Source: GCA-2786165 sp964625775
GTDB lineage: Bacteria; Pseudomonadota; Gammaproteobacteria; Legionellales; Legionellaceae
Reading direction: 5' to 3'
Length of the DNA: 64,000 bases
Assembly: GCA_964625775.1 (NCBI GenBank)
Contig: CAZVEH010000003.1
Span: forward strand, 1-64,000
Shown here: positions 52,031 through 61,205 of the stretch, one piece after another
Layout of the letters: the number at the start of each line of letters is the position of its first letter
How positions within the stretch are numbered: position 1 is the stretch's first letter
Notes under the pieces: model-generated
Database searches by the model: none
Seen by the model: the letters and a program-made list of their open reading frames with translations, nothing else
Told to the model about the DNA's origin: nothing
Program-made: the position numbers and the translations under genes

Positions 52031-52846
52031 TTATTCTTGAATTTCTGGCATGACGATGGTTGCTTCTCCTGAGGAGACATGCTGTATACAGTGATGTTGA
52101 TCCGCGATCATGAGTTGCCCTCCAGCATCTATCCCCATAGCAGTGCCACGTATGCAATCATCCGCATGCCAGATTTCTATGGTTTTGCCGTATAAATAGT
52201 CCCATTTTTCCCATGCTTCTAAAAAAGGCGCAAATCCATTCAGGATAAATTGAGATATATGCTGCTCGATGTGAATCAACAAAGACGCAATCAAACTATT
52301 GCGATCTAATTTTTCTTTGGTTATTTCAAATAGTGAACACCAAGGTTTATTTTGGGCTTTAATCCAGGCTATATCCCCAGGATCGCTGTTGACATTCAAA
52401 CCAACTCCAATGATCACACCTAACTTATCTTGATGAATTTGTGTGGATTCGATCAAGATACCGCATAGCTTTTTGCCTTGCCACAGTAGGTCATTAGGCC
52501 ATTTGAGACCGATATCATTGGTTACTTGCATACGTTCTAACATACGCATGATCGAGATGCCTACCAATAAACTTAATGCAGACAAATTGGGTAAATATGG
52601 ACTGAGTGTGAAGCGTATCGAGCAGTATATATTTTCTGCAAAGGGTGAAAACCAAGGACGAGCGAATCGACCACGACCTTGTGTTTGCATTTCAGCGCAA
52701 CAGACTTCGATAGGGGCTGAATACGGTAGCTCCTTGAGATAACGATTGGTAGAGTCTACGCTGTTTAAAACATGTATTCCAACAGCAGGTAAGAAACCTG
52801 AAGCAGTCAAATGTTGGCGAATTGAAGCTTCATACAACAAAGACAT
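52031..52846 (-). CDS. birA: biotin-[acetyl-CoA-carboxylase] ligase, without repressor domain
   Basis: Activates biotin with ATP and attaches it to the biotin carboxyl carrier protein. The catalytic core begins about 25 residues from the start: HVLNSVDSTNRYL, then the biotin-binding loop MQTQGRGRFARPWFSP, GLKWPNDLLWQGKKLCGI and GVGLNVNSDPGD. There is no room for the N-terminal winged helix of E. coli BirA, so it is a monofunctional ligase. I start at MSLLYEASIRQ, which overlaps the end of the upstream PPTase gene by 17 bases. Length is 271 residues. Confidence 0.93.
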   Translation of the reverse strand: MSLLYEASIRQHLTASGFLPAVGIHVLNSVDSTNRYLKELPYSAPIEVCCAEMQTQGRGRFARPWFSPFAENIYCSIRFTLSPYLPNLSALSLLVGISIMRMLERMQVTNDIGLKWPNDLLWQGKKLCGILIESTQIHQDKLGVIIGVGLNVNSDPGDIAWIKAQNKPWCSLFEITKEKLDRNSLIASLLIHIEQHISQFILNGFAPFLEAWEKWDYLYGKTIEIWHADDCIRGTAMGIDAGGQLMIADQHHCIQHVSSGEATIVMPEIQE

Positions 52847-53588
52847 CAGTGTCCTTAGAGTAGCGTATTGTTTGGATACTAGGGTGGTGACACAACGCTG
52901 CGCAGCAGGCAATTTTCGGCATAAAGGACGCCATATGCCAAGACAGTTGATGTTTGGGATCCTCTATGGCCCTATTTGTAGGCGGCATCACAGGAACATC
53001 AAATGTTTGCGTGGGATAGGACAAGCCCATCCCACATGCTTTGATAAACGCTTCTTTTTGTGCCCAAATGTGAAAAAACGCCAAGGATCTCATGCTGGAC
53101 GGCACTTGCGAAAATGCATGGATTTCCTTCGGCGAAAACATCAGTTCACCAATGCCCTGAAAAGGTCGTCCGGAAAAATGCTCTAAATCAATGCCCAATT
53201 CTTTTTCCTGGCCAATGGCCAGCAGCGCAAGATCGCCAGAGTGGCTGATATTGAATTGCAAATGAGTCTGGCCCGCAATACGGGGTTTGCCATAGGGATT
53301 GGTGATGAATTCCAGTGCGTCGGGCTCAGTATGAAGATACCTGGCTAAGATAAGGCGTAACATGGCGCGTGCTATGGTAAATCGTCGTTGGTGGCGTGGA
53401 AAATGATAGCGTTGCGCGCGTTGGTATTCAGGGGGACTCAAAAGGGACTCTGCTTTTGGCCAAAGTGTTTCTAGGGGATATTCCCAAATATCAATCCGGT
53501 CGGGCGCCAGTGAATAATCATCGACGGGTATGGGTATAAAAGAGGAGGAGACTGACTTTATCTTGACCCTAATCATCGAAGAAGACAC
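52830..53588 (-). CDS. 4'-phosphopantetheinyl transferase (Sfp/Gsp type)
   Basis: Transfers the phosphopantetheine arm of CoA onto carrier proteins of fatty-acid, polyketide or nonribosomal peptide synthases. The signature pieces are LEFITNPYGKPRI, FNISHSGDLALLAIG, the Mg-binding ELGIDLEHF and the WAQKEAFIKACGMGLS segment (KEA motif). 252 residues matches the Sfp class and is larger than AcpS, so it may serve secondary-metabolite synthases not seen here, or replace AcpS. Its stop overlaps the birA start, making a PPTase-birA operon that pairs two protein-cofactor attachment enzymes. Confidence 0.9.
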   Translation of the reverse strand: MSSSMIRVKIKSVSSSFIPIPVDDYSLAPDRIDIWEYPLETLWPKAESLLSPPEYQRAQRYHFPRHQRRFTIARAMLRLILARYLHTEPDALEFITNPYGKPRIAGQTHLQFNISHSGDLALLAIGQEKELGIDLEHFSGRPFQGIGELMFSPKEIHAFSQVPSSMRSLAFFHIWAQKEAFIKACGMGLSYPTQTFDVPVMPPTNRAIEDPKHQLSWHMASFMPKIACCAALCHHPSIQTIRYSKDTDVFVV

Positions 53589-53664
53589 GCAGAATTACAG
53601 CTGCTTTTGATTTGTTTCGCCAATTATGCTACTTTTTAGCCCTACATACAACTTTGGTGAAGTA

Positions 53665-54618
53665 ATGAGCCTGCAATTTTTAGATTTTGAACAACCTATA
53701 GAAGAATTGAACCAAAAAATCGAAGCATTACGGATGGTCAGCGGCGACAATCGGGTTAATTTGAGTGAAGAAATAGCCAAGTTACAAGCAAAGTCCACAG
53801 AATTAACAGAACAAATATTTTCTCGTTTAGAGCCTTGGCAAATTGCACAAATGGCTCGTCATCCTTTGCGACCACAAACCACAGATTACATAGGGTCATT
53901 GTTCACAGACTTTGATGAATTGCACGGCGATCGCCATAACTCTGCTGCGCCCGCCATTATTGGTGGCTTAGCGCGATTGAATGGTGAACCTGTTATGATT
54001 TTGGGTCATCAAAAAGGCAAACGCACCAAAGAAAAAGTCTATCGAAATTTTGGTATGGCCAGGCCTGAAGAGTACCGCAAGGCGTTGCGTTTGATGAAAT
54101 TGGCAGAAAAATTTAAAGTGCCTATTATCACGTTTATTGATACAGCGGGTGCTTATCCTGGAATTGGTGCCGAAGAGCGCAATCAATCAGAGGCAATAGC
54201 ACGTAACTTGCAAGAAATGTCTACTTTGGAAACGCCTATCATCTGTGTGGTCACGGGAGAAGCTGGTTCCGGTGGTGCTTTGGCGATCGGTGTGGGGGAT
54301 CGGGTGATCATGTTGCAATATGCGATTTACTCCGTCATATCTCCTGAAGGTTGTGCCTCCATTTTATGGAAAGACCCATCAAAAGCAGCAGATGCTGCAC
54401 GTGCGATGGGAATCACAGCCCAACAAATCTTAGATCATGGCTTGATTGATGTGGTGTTGCCAGAACCTCTTGGTGGCGCGCATCGCGATTTGCCTTTGAT
54501 GGCTTCCACTTTGAAAGATGCCTTACTCCATGAGTTGTATCAATTGAAAGCTTTGTCTATGAAAGAGCTTTTGGAACACCGCTATCAAAAATGGATGGCG
54601 ATGGGGGCCTGTGAGTAA
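53665..54618 (+). CDS. accA: acetyl-CoA carboxylase carboxyltransferase subunit alpha
   Basis: Alpha half of the carboxyltransferase that moves CO2 from carboxybiotin to acetyl-CoA, the first step of fatty-acid synthesis. It starts MSLQFLDFEQPIEELNQKIE, with HPLRPQTTDYIGSLFTDFDE, HQKGKRTKEKVYRNFGMARP, FIDTAGAYPGIGAEERNQSE and TGEAGSGGALAIGVGD following. 317 residues is standard. The ATG at 53665 is supported by this conserved start. It overlaps tilS by 8 bases, the common accA-tilS order in gammaproteobacteria. Confidence 0.97.
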   Translation: MSLQFLDFEQPIEELNQKIEALRMVSGDNRVNLSEEIAKLQAKSTELTEQIFSRLEPWQIAQMARHPLRPQTTDYIGSLFTDFDELHGDRHNSAAPAIIGGLARLNGEPVMILGHQKGKRTKEKVYRNFGMARPEEYRKALRLMKLAEKFKVPIITFIDTAGAYPGIGAEERNQSEAIARNLQEMSTLETPIICVVTGEAGSGGALAIGVGDRVIMLQYAIYSVISPEGCASILWKDPSKAADAARAMGITAQQILDHGLIDVVLPEPLGGAHRDLPLMASTLKDALLHELYQLKALSMKELLEHRYQKWMAMGACE

Positions 54619-55936
54619 TTGGGTTGATGACAAGAGTGCATTGCTGGATGTAGATTGGCAGTACCGTCTTGCCCAATATAAACAAGTGTATGTTGGATTG
54701 AGTGGGGGGCTTGACTCTACAGTATTGCTGAATAATGTAGCGGCTTGCGCTGCTCTTAAACCTAAAATAACCGTGATTCATGTGCATCATGGACTGAGTG
54801 TTAATGCGGATCAGTGGCTGACACATTGTGAACGCTATTGCCAAAGTTTGGGGGTGTCTTTTGTCGCTCAACGAGTGGCCGTGGCCCCTGGCGCTAATTT
54901 GGAAGAGCGTGCCCGCAATGCTCGGTATCAGGTTTTTACGTCCTATTTGAGTGCAGATTCAGTCTTGCTCTTGGCTCATCATCAAGATGATCAAAGTGAA
55001 ACAGTATTATTAAATTTATTGCGGGGTGCAGGCATTGATGGATTAAGCGCAATGCTTCATGAACATGTGTGTGGCCAAGGTGTGGTATTGCGGCCATTCT
55101 TATCATACCCCAGAGATGTATTGGAAAAGTACGCACGAGTGCATGCATTAAAATGGGTTGAGGACGAAACAAATGCATCTGATCAGTGGTCGCGCTCCTA
55201 TTTACGCCAGCATATTATGCCATTACTGAAGCAAAAATGGCCTGGAGCAACCTCAACCATTGCAACGGGTGCAGCGCATTGCCAACAAGCAAAAAGAAAT
55301 TTAGAGGCTTTGGCCTGGTTAGATCATCCTCAAATGGCCCTTACAACACTGCAATGTACGCCTCAAGTGCTTGCAATGCCCGATCGCTTGCAGAATGTAT
55401 TGAGGGTTTGGCTTAAATGTCATTTACGTCAAGCGCCTTCAACAGAGCAATTACGTCAAATCATCGAAACGGTGCTGTTTGCTCGCGAAGATGCAATACC
55501 TTGTGTTCACATCCAACAGTTTGTAATACGTCGCTATCGTAATTGTTTATATCTATGTTGTGATAAAGAGCGCTTGCCCTCATCCGATCAAGTATGGGTG
55601 GATTTCCCAAATACCCTGGTGTTGTCTTCGCACACTCGCCTCCAAGCTATCCCCGATCCTTGCGGTATTTGTATTCCTCATAATAGCCGAATAGAAGTTA
55701 AATATCGGCAGGGGGGCGAGCAATTTCATTGGCGTGGTCAAACCAAATGTTTAAAAAAATTATTTCAAGAGTGGACAATACCTCCTTGGCAACGTGCTCA
55801 TGTACCTTTGTTGTATGTGAATGGTTATTTAATGGCTGTGATTGGTTATGCAGCTACTGATTTGCTCTTGTTTGTCGACCATAGTGAGCGGTACACTATG
55901 CAATTAAACCGAGAGCATGATGCAACCACTAATTAA
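54611..55936 (+). CDS. tilS: tRNA(Ile)-lysidine synthase TilS
   Basis: Converts C34 of the CAU anticodon of tRNA-Ile2 to lysidine, using ATP and lysine. The PP-loop SGGLDSTVLLNN is near residues 33-44, with HVHHGLSVNADQW and RYQVFTSY following. The C-terminal region carries IPPWQRAHVPLLY and GGEQFHWRGQTKCLKKLFQE (the TilS C-terminal domain). 441 residues is typical. It overlaps accA by 8 bases and the MFS gene by 20 bases. Confidence 0.94.
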   Translation: MSNWVDDKSALLDVDWQYRLAQYKQVYVGLSGGLDSTVLLNNVAACAALKPKITVIHVHHGLSVNADQWLTHCERYCQSLGVSFVAQRVAVAPGANLEERARNARYQVFTSYLSADSVLLLAHHQDDQSETVLLNLLRGAGIDGLSAMLHEHVCGQGVVLRPFLSYPRDVLEKYARVHALKWVEDETNASDQWSRSYLRQHIMPLLKQKWPGATSTIATGAAHCQQAKRNLEALAWLDHPQMALTTLQCTPQVLAMPDRLQNVLRVWLKCHLRQAPSTEQLRQIIETVLFAREDAIPCVHIQQFVIRRYRNCLYLCCDKERLPSSDQVWVDFPNTLVLSSHTRLQAIPDPCGICIPHNSRIEVKYRQGGEQFHWRGQTKCLKKLFQEWTIPPWQRAHVPLLYVNGYLMAVIGYAATDLLLFVDHSERYTMQLNREHDATTN

Positions 55937-57176
55937 CATTACTCGAAAGCAAGCCTTATTATTTGCCTCTTTTTTTGTGTTATATGAGTTTTTGACTTAT
56001 ATTGCCAACGATATGATCATGCCCGGTATGCTCGCCGTGGTTCGTACTTTTCGCGCTGAAGAATCGAGTGTAGCGAGCTCTTTGACGGCCTATGTACTAG
56101 GCGGCGCCAGTTTGCAATTAATCCTTGGTCCTCTCTCTGATCGTTTTGGTCGTCGTCCTGTCATGCTGATTGGCAGTGCCCTGTTTACATTGGCGACCTT
56201 ATTGCTACCTTGGGCACAGAATATAGATCAGTTTTTGTGGGGGCGTTTTTTTGAAGGGATGGGCCTGTGTTATATCAATGTGGTGGGTTACGCCATAGTG
56301 CAAGAAATATTTTCCGAACAAGACGCTATTCGCTTGATTGCTGTGATGGCCAATGTTGCTATCTTAGCACCGTTATTAGGGCCTTTAGCGGGTTCTATTT
56401 TCTTACAATACGGCAGTTGGCAGGTTATTTTTTATATGATTGGACTGTTATCCATGGTTGCTTTCTGGGGATTATGGCGTTTTATGCCGGAATCTGTCGG
56501 GCAACAAAAGCGTGATGGGCGGATGATTCTGCGTTCGGCTATTTCTCCCAAGGTAGTTCTGTCTAATTATAAAACCTTGATCAAGCACCGTGTATTTCTA
56601 TTTGGCACTTTGGCCTATGGCTTTTTAGGCGTGATATGTTTGGTTTGGATTGCTTTGGCGCCGGTGATGTTGGTGAGTGAAGCGAAAATGTCTTTGGTGT
56701 CTTATGGCATGTGGCAAATTCCCGTTTTTGGTGCTTTTATTTTAGGAAATATTGTGTTGTCTTATTTGTCTCATCGTTATTCGGTTAGGCAATTATCTTT
56801 GATTGGCAGCTTCATTGTGTGCGTGGGGTTATGGGTGATGTGGTTTTTGCCAGAGAGTCATGGCACTAGACCTTTGTGGTTGATGCCTGGTTTGATCACG
56901 TATTGCTTTGGTTATGGTCTGGCCATCACGGCATTGAATCGATTCATTTTATTCGTGACCCAAGTGAGTACAGGTACCACCTCAGCTCTGATCAGCATGA
57001 TGTCGATGTGTTTCCAAGCGGGTGGCATTGAAATTGCGAATCATTTATATGGTCACAACAATAATATAGCGATTGCCCGCTATGCAGGTTGTATAGGAGT
57101 ATTATATGGGGTTTGCGTGTTTTTAAGCGTTATGTATCATCGTCGTCAGAAGCCATTAGGTCTAGAAAACCTATGA
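55917..57176 (+). CDS. MFS drug-resistance transporter (Bcr/CflA-type)
   Basis: A 12-helix major facilitator exporter of 419 residues. Motif A between helices 2 and 3 is LGPLSDRFGRRPVML. Helix 1 has the MdfA-like LYEFLTYIANDMIMPGM with acidic residues in the membrane (Glu, Asp), typical of cation/drug antiporters. Motif C-like LGPLAGSIFLQYGSWQVIF lies in helix 5, marking it as an antiporter. The exported compound is unknown. It starts within the tilS end and its TGA overlaps the rnhB ATG, so accA-tilS-MFS-rnhB are likely one transcript. Confidence 0.88.
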   Translation: MMQPLINITRKQALLFASFFVLYEFLTYIANDMIMPGMLAVVRTFRAEESSVASSLTAYVLGGASLQLILGPLSDRFGRRPVMLIGSALFTLATLLLPWAQNIDQFLWGRFFEGMGLCYINVVGYAIVQEIFSEQDAIRLIAVMANVAILAPLLGPLAGSIFLQYGSWQVIFYMIGLLSMVAFWGLWRFMPESVGQQKRDGRMILRSAISPKVVLSNYKTLIKHRVFLFGTLAYGFLGVICLVWIALAPVMLVSEAKMSLVSYGMWQIPVFGAFILGNIVLSYLSHRYSVRQLSLIGSFIVCVGLWVMWFLPESHGTRPLWLMPGLITYCFGYGLAITALNRFILFVTQVSTGTTSALISMMSMCFQAGGIEIANHLYGHNNNIAIARYAGCIGVLYGVCVFLSVMYHRRQKPLGLENL

Positions 57177-57742
57177 TAGCCGGCGTAGATGAGGTTGGTC
57201 GAGGTCCCCTGGCGGGTCCTGTAGTGACCGCAGCCGTGATCATGGATGAACGTATCTCTGGCGTTATGGACTCCAAAAATTTGACCCCCAAAAAGCGCCA
57301 AATTTTGGCAGATACTATTCGTGAAAAAGCCTTGGCGTATGCTTTTGGACGCGCTGAAGTGCATGAAATTGATCAATTGAATATCCATCATGCCACCTTG
57401 TTGGCGATGCAACGGGCGATCGAAGCCTTGCCTTTGCTTCCCACTGAGGTCTTGGTCGATGGGTTATATATCCCAAGTGTGAGCATGCCATGTTGTGCGA
57501 TCGTTCAAGGCGATAGTTCGATCTACCAAATCAGTGCCGCATCCATTCTTGCCAAAGTATGTCGGGATGCCGAAATGATAGAAATGGATCGTTTATACCC
57601 TGGGTACGGGTTTGCCGCACACAAAGGATATGGTACTGCGCAACATCAAACCGCATTGCGTAGCTTGGGGCCTTGTCCTATACATCGCAAAAGCTTTGCT
57701 CCGGTGGCACACGCGTTAACTGCTCTAGAAATGATTAAATAA
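57173..57742 (+). CDS. rnhB: ribonuclease HII
   Basis: Removes ribonucleotides from DNA and degrades RNA/DNA hybrids. The active-site D6 and E7 are in MIAGVDEVGRGPLAGPVVTA; the third acidic residue is in VLVDGLYIP and the fourth in KVCRDAEM. The closing YGFAAHKGYGTAQH and GPCPIHRKSF are family hallmarks. I use the ATG at 57173 that overlaps the MFS stop (ATGA); the upstream extension of 28 codons lies inside the MFS gene. 189 residues is typical. It overlaps the convergent rodA by 18 bases. Confidence 0.95.
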   Translation: MIAGVDEVGRGPLAGPVVTAAVIMDERISGVMDSKNLTPKKRQILADTIREKALAYAFGRAEVHEIDQLNIHHATLLAMQRAIEALPLLPTEVLVDGLYIPSVSMPCCAIVQGDSSIYQISAASILAKVCRDAEMIEMDRLYPGYGFAAHKGYGTAQHQTALRSLGPCPIHRKSFAPVAHALTALEMIK

Positions 57743-58840
57743 GATTCGATGAGAACTGATCGACATCAAAATACCGAAGCTTGCTAGAAAAGTAATCATA
57801 GCTGTTCCCCCGTAACTCACCAAAGGTAGGGGGATACCTACGACGGGTAAAATACCCATGACCATACCCATGTTCACAAATGCAGATAAGAAAAAAGTCA
57901 TGATCAGCCCTGCTGCCAGAAGGCGGGTGAAGATGGTTTGTGCGTTTTTTACAATCTGTAATCCGCGTAGTGTGATCAACACAACCAAAACAATCAAAAT
58001 CATACTGCCGACAAAACCAAATTCCTCACCACATACCGCAAAAATAAAGTCTGTGGCATGTTCCGGTAAAAAGTTAAGATGTGATTGGCTACCCTCAAGC
58101 CATCCCTTGCCGAATGCGCCTCCAGAGCCAATAGCTATTTTAGATTGAATGATATGATACCCACTGCCCAACGGATCATGCTCGGGATTGAGAAGCGTGT
58201 AAATACGTTGTTTTTGATAATCGTGCATCACATGCCAAAGTAAGGGTGCTGCTGAAGCAATGCTCACCAATGTGATGAGCGTGATACGCGAGGGAATCCC
58301 CGCCATAAACACCACGCATAAGCCACTGGCAACCACCATAATGGCGGTACCCAAATCAGGTTGCTTGGCAATTAAAATGGCAGGAATAAAAATAAATAAT
58401 CCTGCCATAGCAAAGTATTTAAACTCAATAGGATGCCTACATCGATCCAGGTACCATGCTGTCATCATCGGTACGGCAAGTTTCATAATCTCTGAGGGTT
58501 GAAAGCGAAATAGACCCAAATCTAACCAGCGTTGTGCGCCTTTGCCAATTTTACCCATGAGCATAACCGCCAGTAATAAACTTAATCCAAATCCGTATAA
58601 CCAGGGCGTCCATAGTTTGTAGGTATGTGGCGGTATGAAAGCAAAGATCGTCATAACCCCCAAAGCAAGCAGCAATCTCAGGGCTTGACGTAAGATCATG
58701 CCTATATTTTCATTCGAAGCACTGTATAGAATAATCAAACCAAAGGTGATCAATAGCAGTAGCAATCCAAATAGAGGCAAATCTAGCGATAATGAGCGAT
58801 CGGTGAATCGATATACGGGTTTGGATTTCAATGATGTCAT
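57725..58840 (-). CDS. rodA: rod-shape peptidoglycan polymerase RodA
   Basis: SEDS-family glycosyltransferase of the elongation complex, working with PBP2. About ten membrane helices over 371 residues; conserved segments are FQPSEIMKLAVPMMTAWYLD (catalytic region), KQPDLGTAIMV, GFGKGWLEG-like GGAFGKGWLEGSQSHLNFLP and EHATDFIFAVCGEEFGFVG, and GIPLPLVSYGGTAMIT near the end. Its start overlaps the mrdA stop by 4 bases. Maintains rod shape, which argues for a rod- or ovoid-shaped cell with a wall. Confidence 0.96.
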   Translation of the reverse strand: MTSLKSKPVYRFTDRSLSLDLPLFGLLLLLITFGLIILYSASNENIGMILRQALRLLLALGVMTIFAFIPPHTYKLWTPWLYGFGLSLLLAVMLMGKIGKGAQRWLDLGLFRFQPSEIMKLAVPMMTAWYLDRCRHPIEFKYFAMAGLFIFIPAILIAKQPDLGTAIMVVASGLCVVFMAGIPSRITLITLVSIASAAPLLWHVMHDYQKQRIYTLLNPEHDPLGSGYHIIQSKIAIGSGGAFGKGWLEGSQSHLNFLPEHATDFIFAVCGEEFGFVGSMILIVLVVLITLRGLQIVKNAQTIFTRLLAAGLIMTFFLSAFVNMGMVMGILPVVGIPLPLVSYGGTAMITFLASFGILMSISSHRILFNHF

Positions 58841-60705
58841 GAAGTGACCTTGGCTTGTGAATTCAGGTTCTGTTCTTTAAGGGCAAAATAAGCATCTAAT
58901 ACTTGGCGCGCGACTTGGGACGCAGTGGTATCATGCTCGACAATCACAGCAATGGCCACTTCGGGATTTTCAACAGGTGCAAACGCGATAAACAATGAAT
59001 GATCCCGCAATTCAGGTGGGATGTTCAAGTATTGTTTTTTATCATCCTGACTGAGGCTAAATACTTGAGCTGTCCCTGTTTTAGCAGCGACAGAATAAGG
59101 GGCATTTCGTCCAAAACGGTATCCAGTTCCTTCGTTATTGGTGATAACAGTATGCATGGCATCATGAACGGTGTCCCAATGCTCTTTTGATTTGAGTGTC
59201 AAAGGATATTCTTCAACCGGCTTATAAGGAATGATTTTATTCTGATCTTGTACGATATGTTGTAGCAGATGAGGTCGAAAGCGCTGACCTTTTAGACTGA
59301 GGGAGGCGGTTGCATTGGCCAATTGTAGAGGGGTAGTTAACATGAACCCTTGTCCAATAGAGGTGATGAGCGTGTCTCCAGGGTACCAGGGTAATTTCTT
59401 ATATTGGCGTTTCCAATGTGGATTGGGGACCAACCCAGCCGCTTCTTCATGCAGATCAACATGAGTTAATTGACCAAAACCAAATTGCACCAACATTTCT
59501 TCAATGGCACTGATCCCCATTTTATTGCCTAATTGATAAAAATAGGTATCACAAGATACGGTGATGGCTCGTTTGAGGTTAATCACACCATGGCCCGTAT
59601 GTTTCCAATCTCTGTATGCGTGCTTTACCCCAGGCAATCGATACCAGCCTGGATCATAAATATGGTCATGAAGGTTGGCAAATCCTTTTTCCAAGCCAGC
59701 AATGGCCATAAAAGGTTTGATGGTGGATGCGGGGGGGTATAATCCTCGAACCGCGCGATTGTACAATGGGCGATCCTGTTCATCGGATAACAGCTTGTAG
59801 TCTTCAGAGCTGATGCCATTGACAAATAAATTTGGATTAAAACTAGGCGAGCTGACCAAGGCTAAAATGTCACCATGCACTGCAGACATCAACACCACTG
59901 CACCACGCTTGTCGCGGAGAGCTTCGTAGCCTGCTGTTTGTAAGCGAGTATCAATGGTTAGGTACAATTTATGTCCAGACAAAGGGGTTTGTTTGCTGAG
60001 GATCCGTAGTGTGCGTCCGCTGACATCGGTTTCAATTTGTTGATATCCTATTTGACCATGAAGTTGCGGTTCGTAAAATTTTTCGATGCCTGATTTACCG
60101 ATAAAATTGGTGGCTCTATAGTTCGTGGAGTCAACTCTTTGTAGTTCTTCTTGATTCATGCGCCCCACATACCCCAGCAAATGTGCTGTGATTTCCCCTA
60201 ATGGATAATGTCGCATTAAAACAGCCTTGATACTGACACCTGGAAACTGGTACTGGTTGCTGGCGAATACCGCCACTTCTTCTTGGCTTAATTTGAGTTT
60301 CAATGGAATGGGGACATAAGAAGGGTTTTGTTGACGTGCCCGATAAAAATTTTTAATGTCTTCTTGGGAAATAGAAGGAATGAGTTGCTGTAATTGCGCA
60401 ATGACATCAGGCAGGGATTTGATACGTTCTGGGACGATTTCTAGCATATATACAGGGATGTTTTCGGCCAAAACCACCCCGTTTTTATCGTAAATGATGC
60501 CGCGTGAGGGTGCGATAGGCAGGATGCTCATTTGATTTTTTAAAGACAAAGTTGCAAATCGCTTATATTGAGAAAACTGCAAATAAGCCAAACGCAAGAT
60601 CAAAATCAGCGATAAAATAATGAGAAAAGCGACCAACAAATGAAACCGAAACACATAAGACTGGTTATTCTGAGGGTGTGATTGGTGGCCGCGTACTTTA
60701 TTCAT
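58837..60705 (-). CDS. mrdA: penicillin-binding protein 2
   Basis: Monofunctional transpeptidase of the elongasome. An N-terminal membrane anchor (about residues 22-45) precedes the dimerisation domain (SRGIIYDKNGVVLAENIPVY). The transpeptidase motifs are STIKP in YPPASTIKPFMAIAGL, SCD in TVSCDTYFYQLG, and KTGTA in AAKTGTAQVF. 622 residues is normal. It lies 21 bases after rsfS and overlaps rodA by 4 bases. In many relatives rlmH stands between rsfS and mrdA; here it does not. Confidence 0.96.
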   Translation of the reverse strand: MNKVRGHQSHPQNNQSYVFRFHLLVAFLIILSLILILRLAYLQFSQYKRFATLSLKNQMSILPIAPSRGIIYDKNGVVLAENIPVYMLEIVPERIKSLPDVIAQLQQLIPSISQEDIKNFYRARQQNPSYVPIPLKLKLSQEEVAVFASNQYQFPGVSIKAVLMRHYPLGEITAHLLGYVGRMNQEELQRVDSTNYRATNFIGKSGIEKFYEPQLHGQIGYQQIETDVSGRTLRILSKQTPLSGHKLYLTIDTRLQTAGYEALRDKRGAVVLMSAVHGDILALVSSPSFNPNLFVNGISSEDYKLLSDEQDRPLYNRAVRGLYPPASTIKPFMAIAGLEKGFANLHDHIYDPGWYRLPGVKHAYRDWKHTGHGVINLKRAITVSCDTYFYQLGNKMGISAIEEMLVQFGFGQLTHVDLHEEAAGLVPNPHWKRQYKKLPWYPGDTLITSIGQGFMLTTPLQLANATASLSLKGQRFRPHLLQHIVQDQNKIIPYKPVEEYPLTLKSKEHWDTVHDAMHTVITNNEGTGYRFGRNAPYSVAAKTGTAQVFSLSQDDKKQYLNIPPELRDHSLFIAFAPVENPEVAIAVIVEHDTTASQVARQVLDAYFALKEQNLNSQAKVTS

Positions 60706-60726
60706 GTTGAACCAAGTTTAGGAAAT

Positions 60727-61056
60727 TTAGGCTTTAAGTTCCCACAATTCTTCTAAACGGTAAAAAGATCGGGAGTCAGGTTGCATAATGTGTACCACAC
60801 AGTCACCAAAATCGACCAAAGCCCAGTCTCCAGTATCGACACCTGAGTGATTCAAGGGCGGTAAACCGATGGATTTCATTTTGACCATGACCGTATCGGC
60901 AATCGCTTTGACATGACGAGATGCCCGACCACCACAAACAATCATGTAATCAGTAACCGTAGTTTGCTTGCTGACGTCCATCACTACGATCTCGTTGGCT
61001 TGAATGTCTTCTAGGGCTTGAATCAAAATGGGTAATTGCGGAAATGAACTGGACAT
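60727..61056 (-). CDS. rsfS: ribosomal silencing factor RsfS
   Basis: Binds ribosomal protein L14 and blocks subunit joining in stationary phase. The family core is ANEIVVMDVSKQTTVTDYMI then CGGRASRHVKAIADTV, and GDWALVDFGDCVVHIM with FYRLEELW at the end. 109 residues is standard. It heads the rsfS-mrdA-rodA operon; nadD, the usual upstream neighbour, is not present. Confidence 0.95.
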   Translation of the reverse strand: MSSSFPQLPILIQALEDIQANEIVVMDVSKQTTVTDYMIVCGGRASRHVKAIADTVMVKMKSIGLPPLNHSGVDTGDWALVDFGDCVVHIMQPDSRSFYRLEELWELKA

Positions 61057-61205
61057 AAAACACCTACACGTTTAAATGAAAATTATACCATAAATCAAAT
61101 GGATATTCAAAATGAGCAGGGGTTGAAAAATCTTTCTGTATCACAAGACAGAGGATTTTGTGAGTTCTCTACAAAATCCAATCATTATGGCGCTATCTGT
61201 ATATG

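Noticed and set aside
52846..52912. Longer birA start with 22 extra residues
   Set aside because: The extra residues lie inside the PPTase gene, do not resemble a winged helix, and the ATG at 52846 gives the usual overlapping-gene layout.
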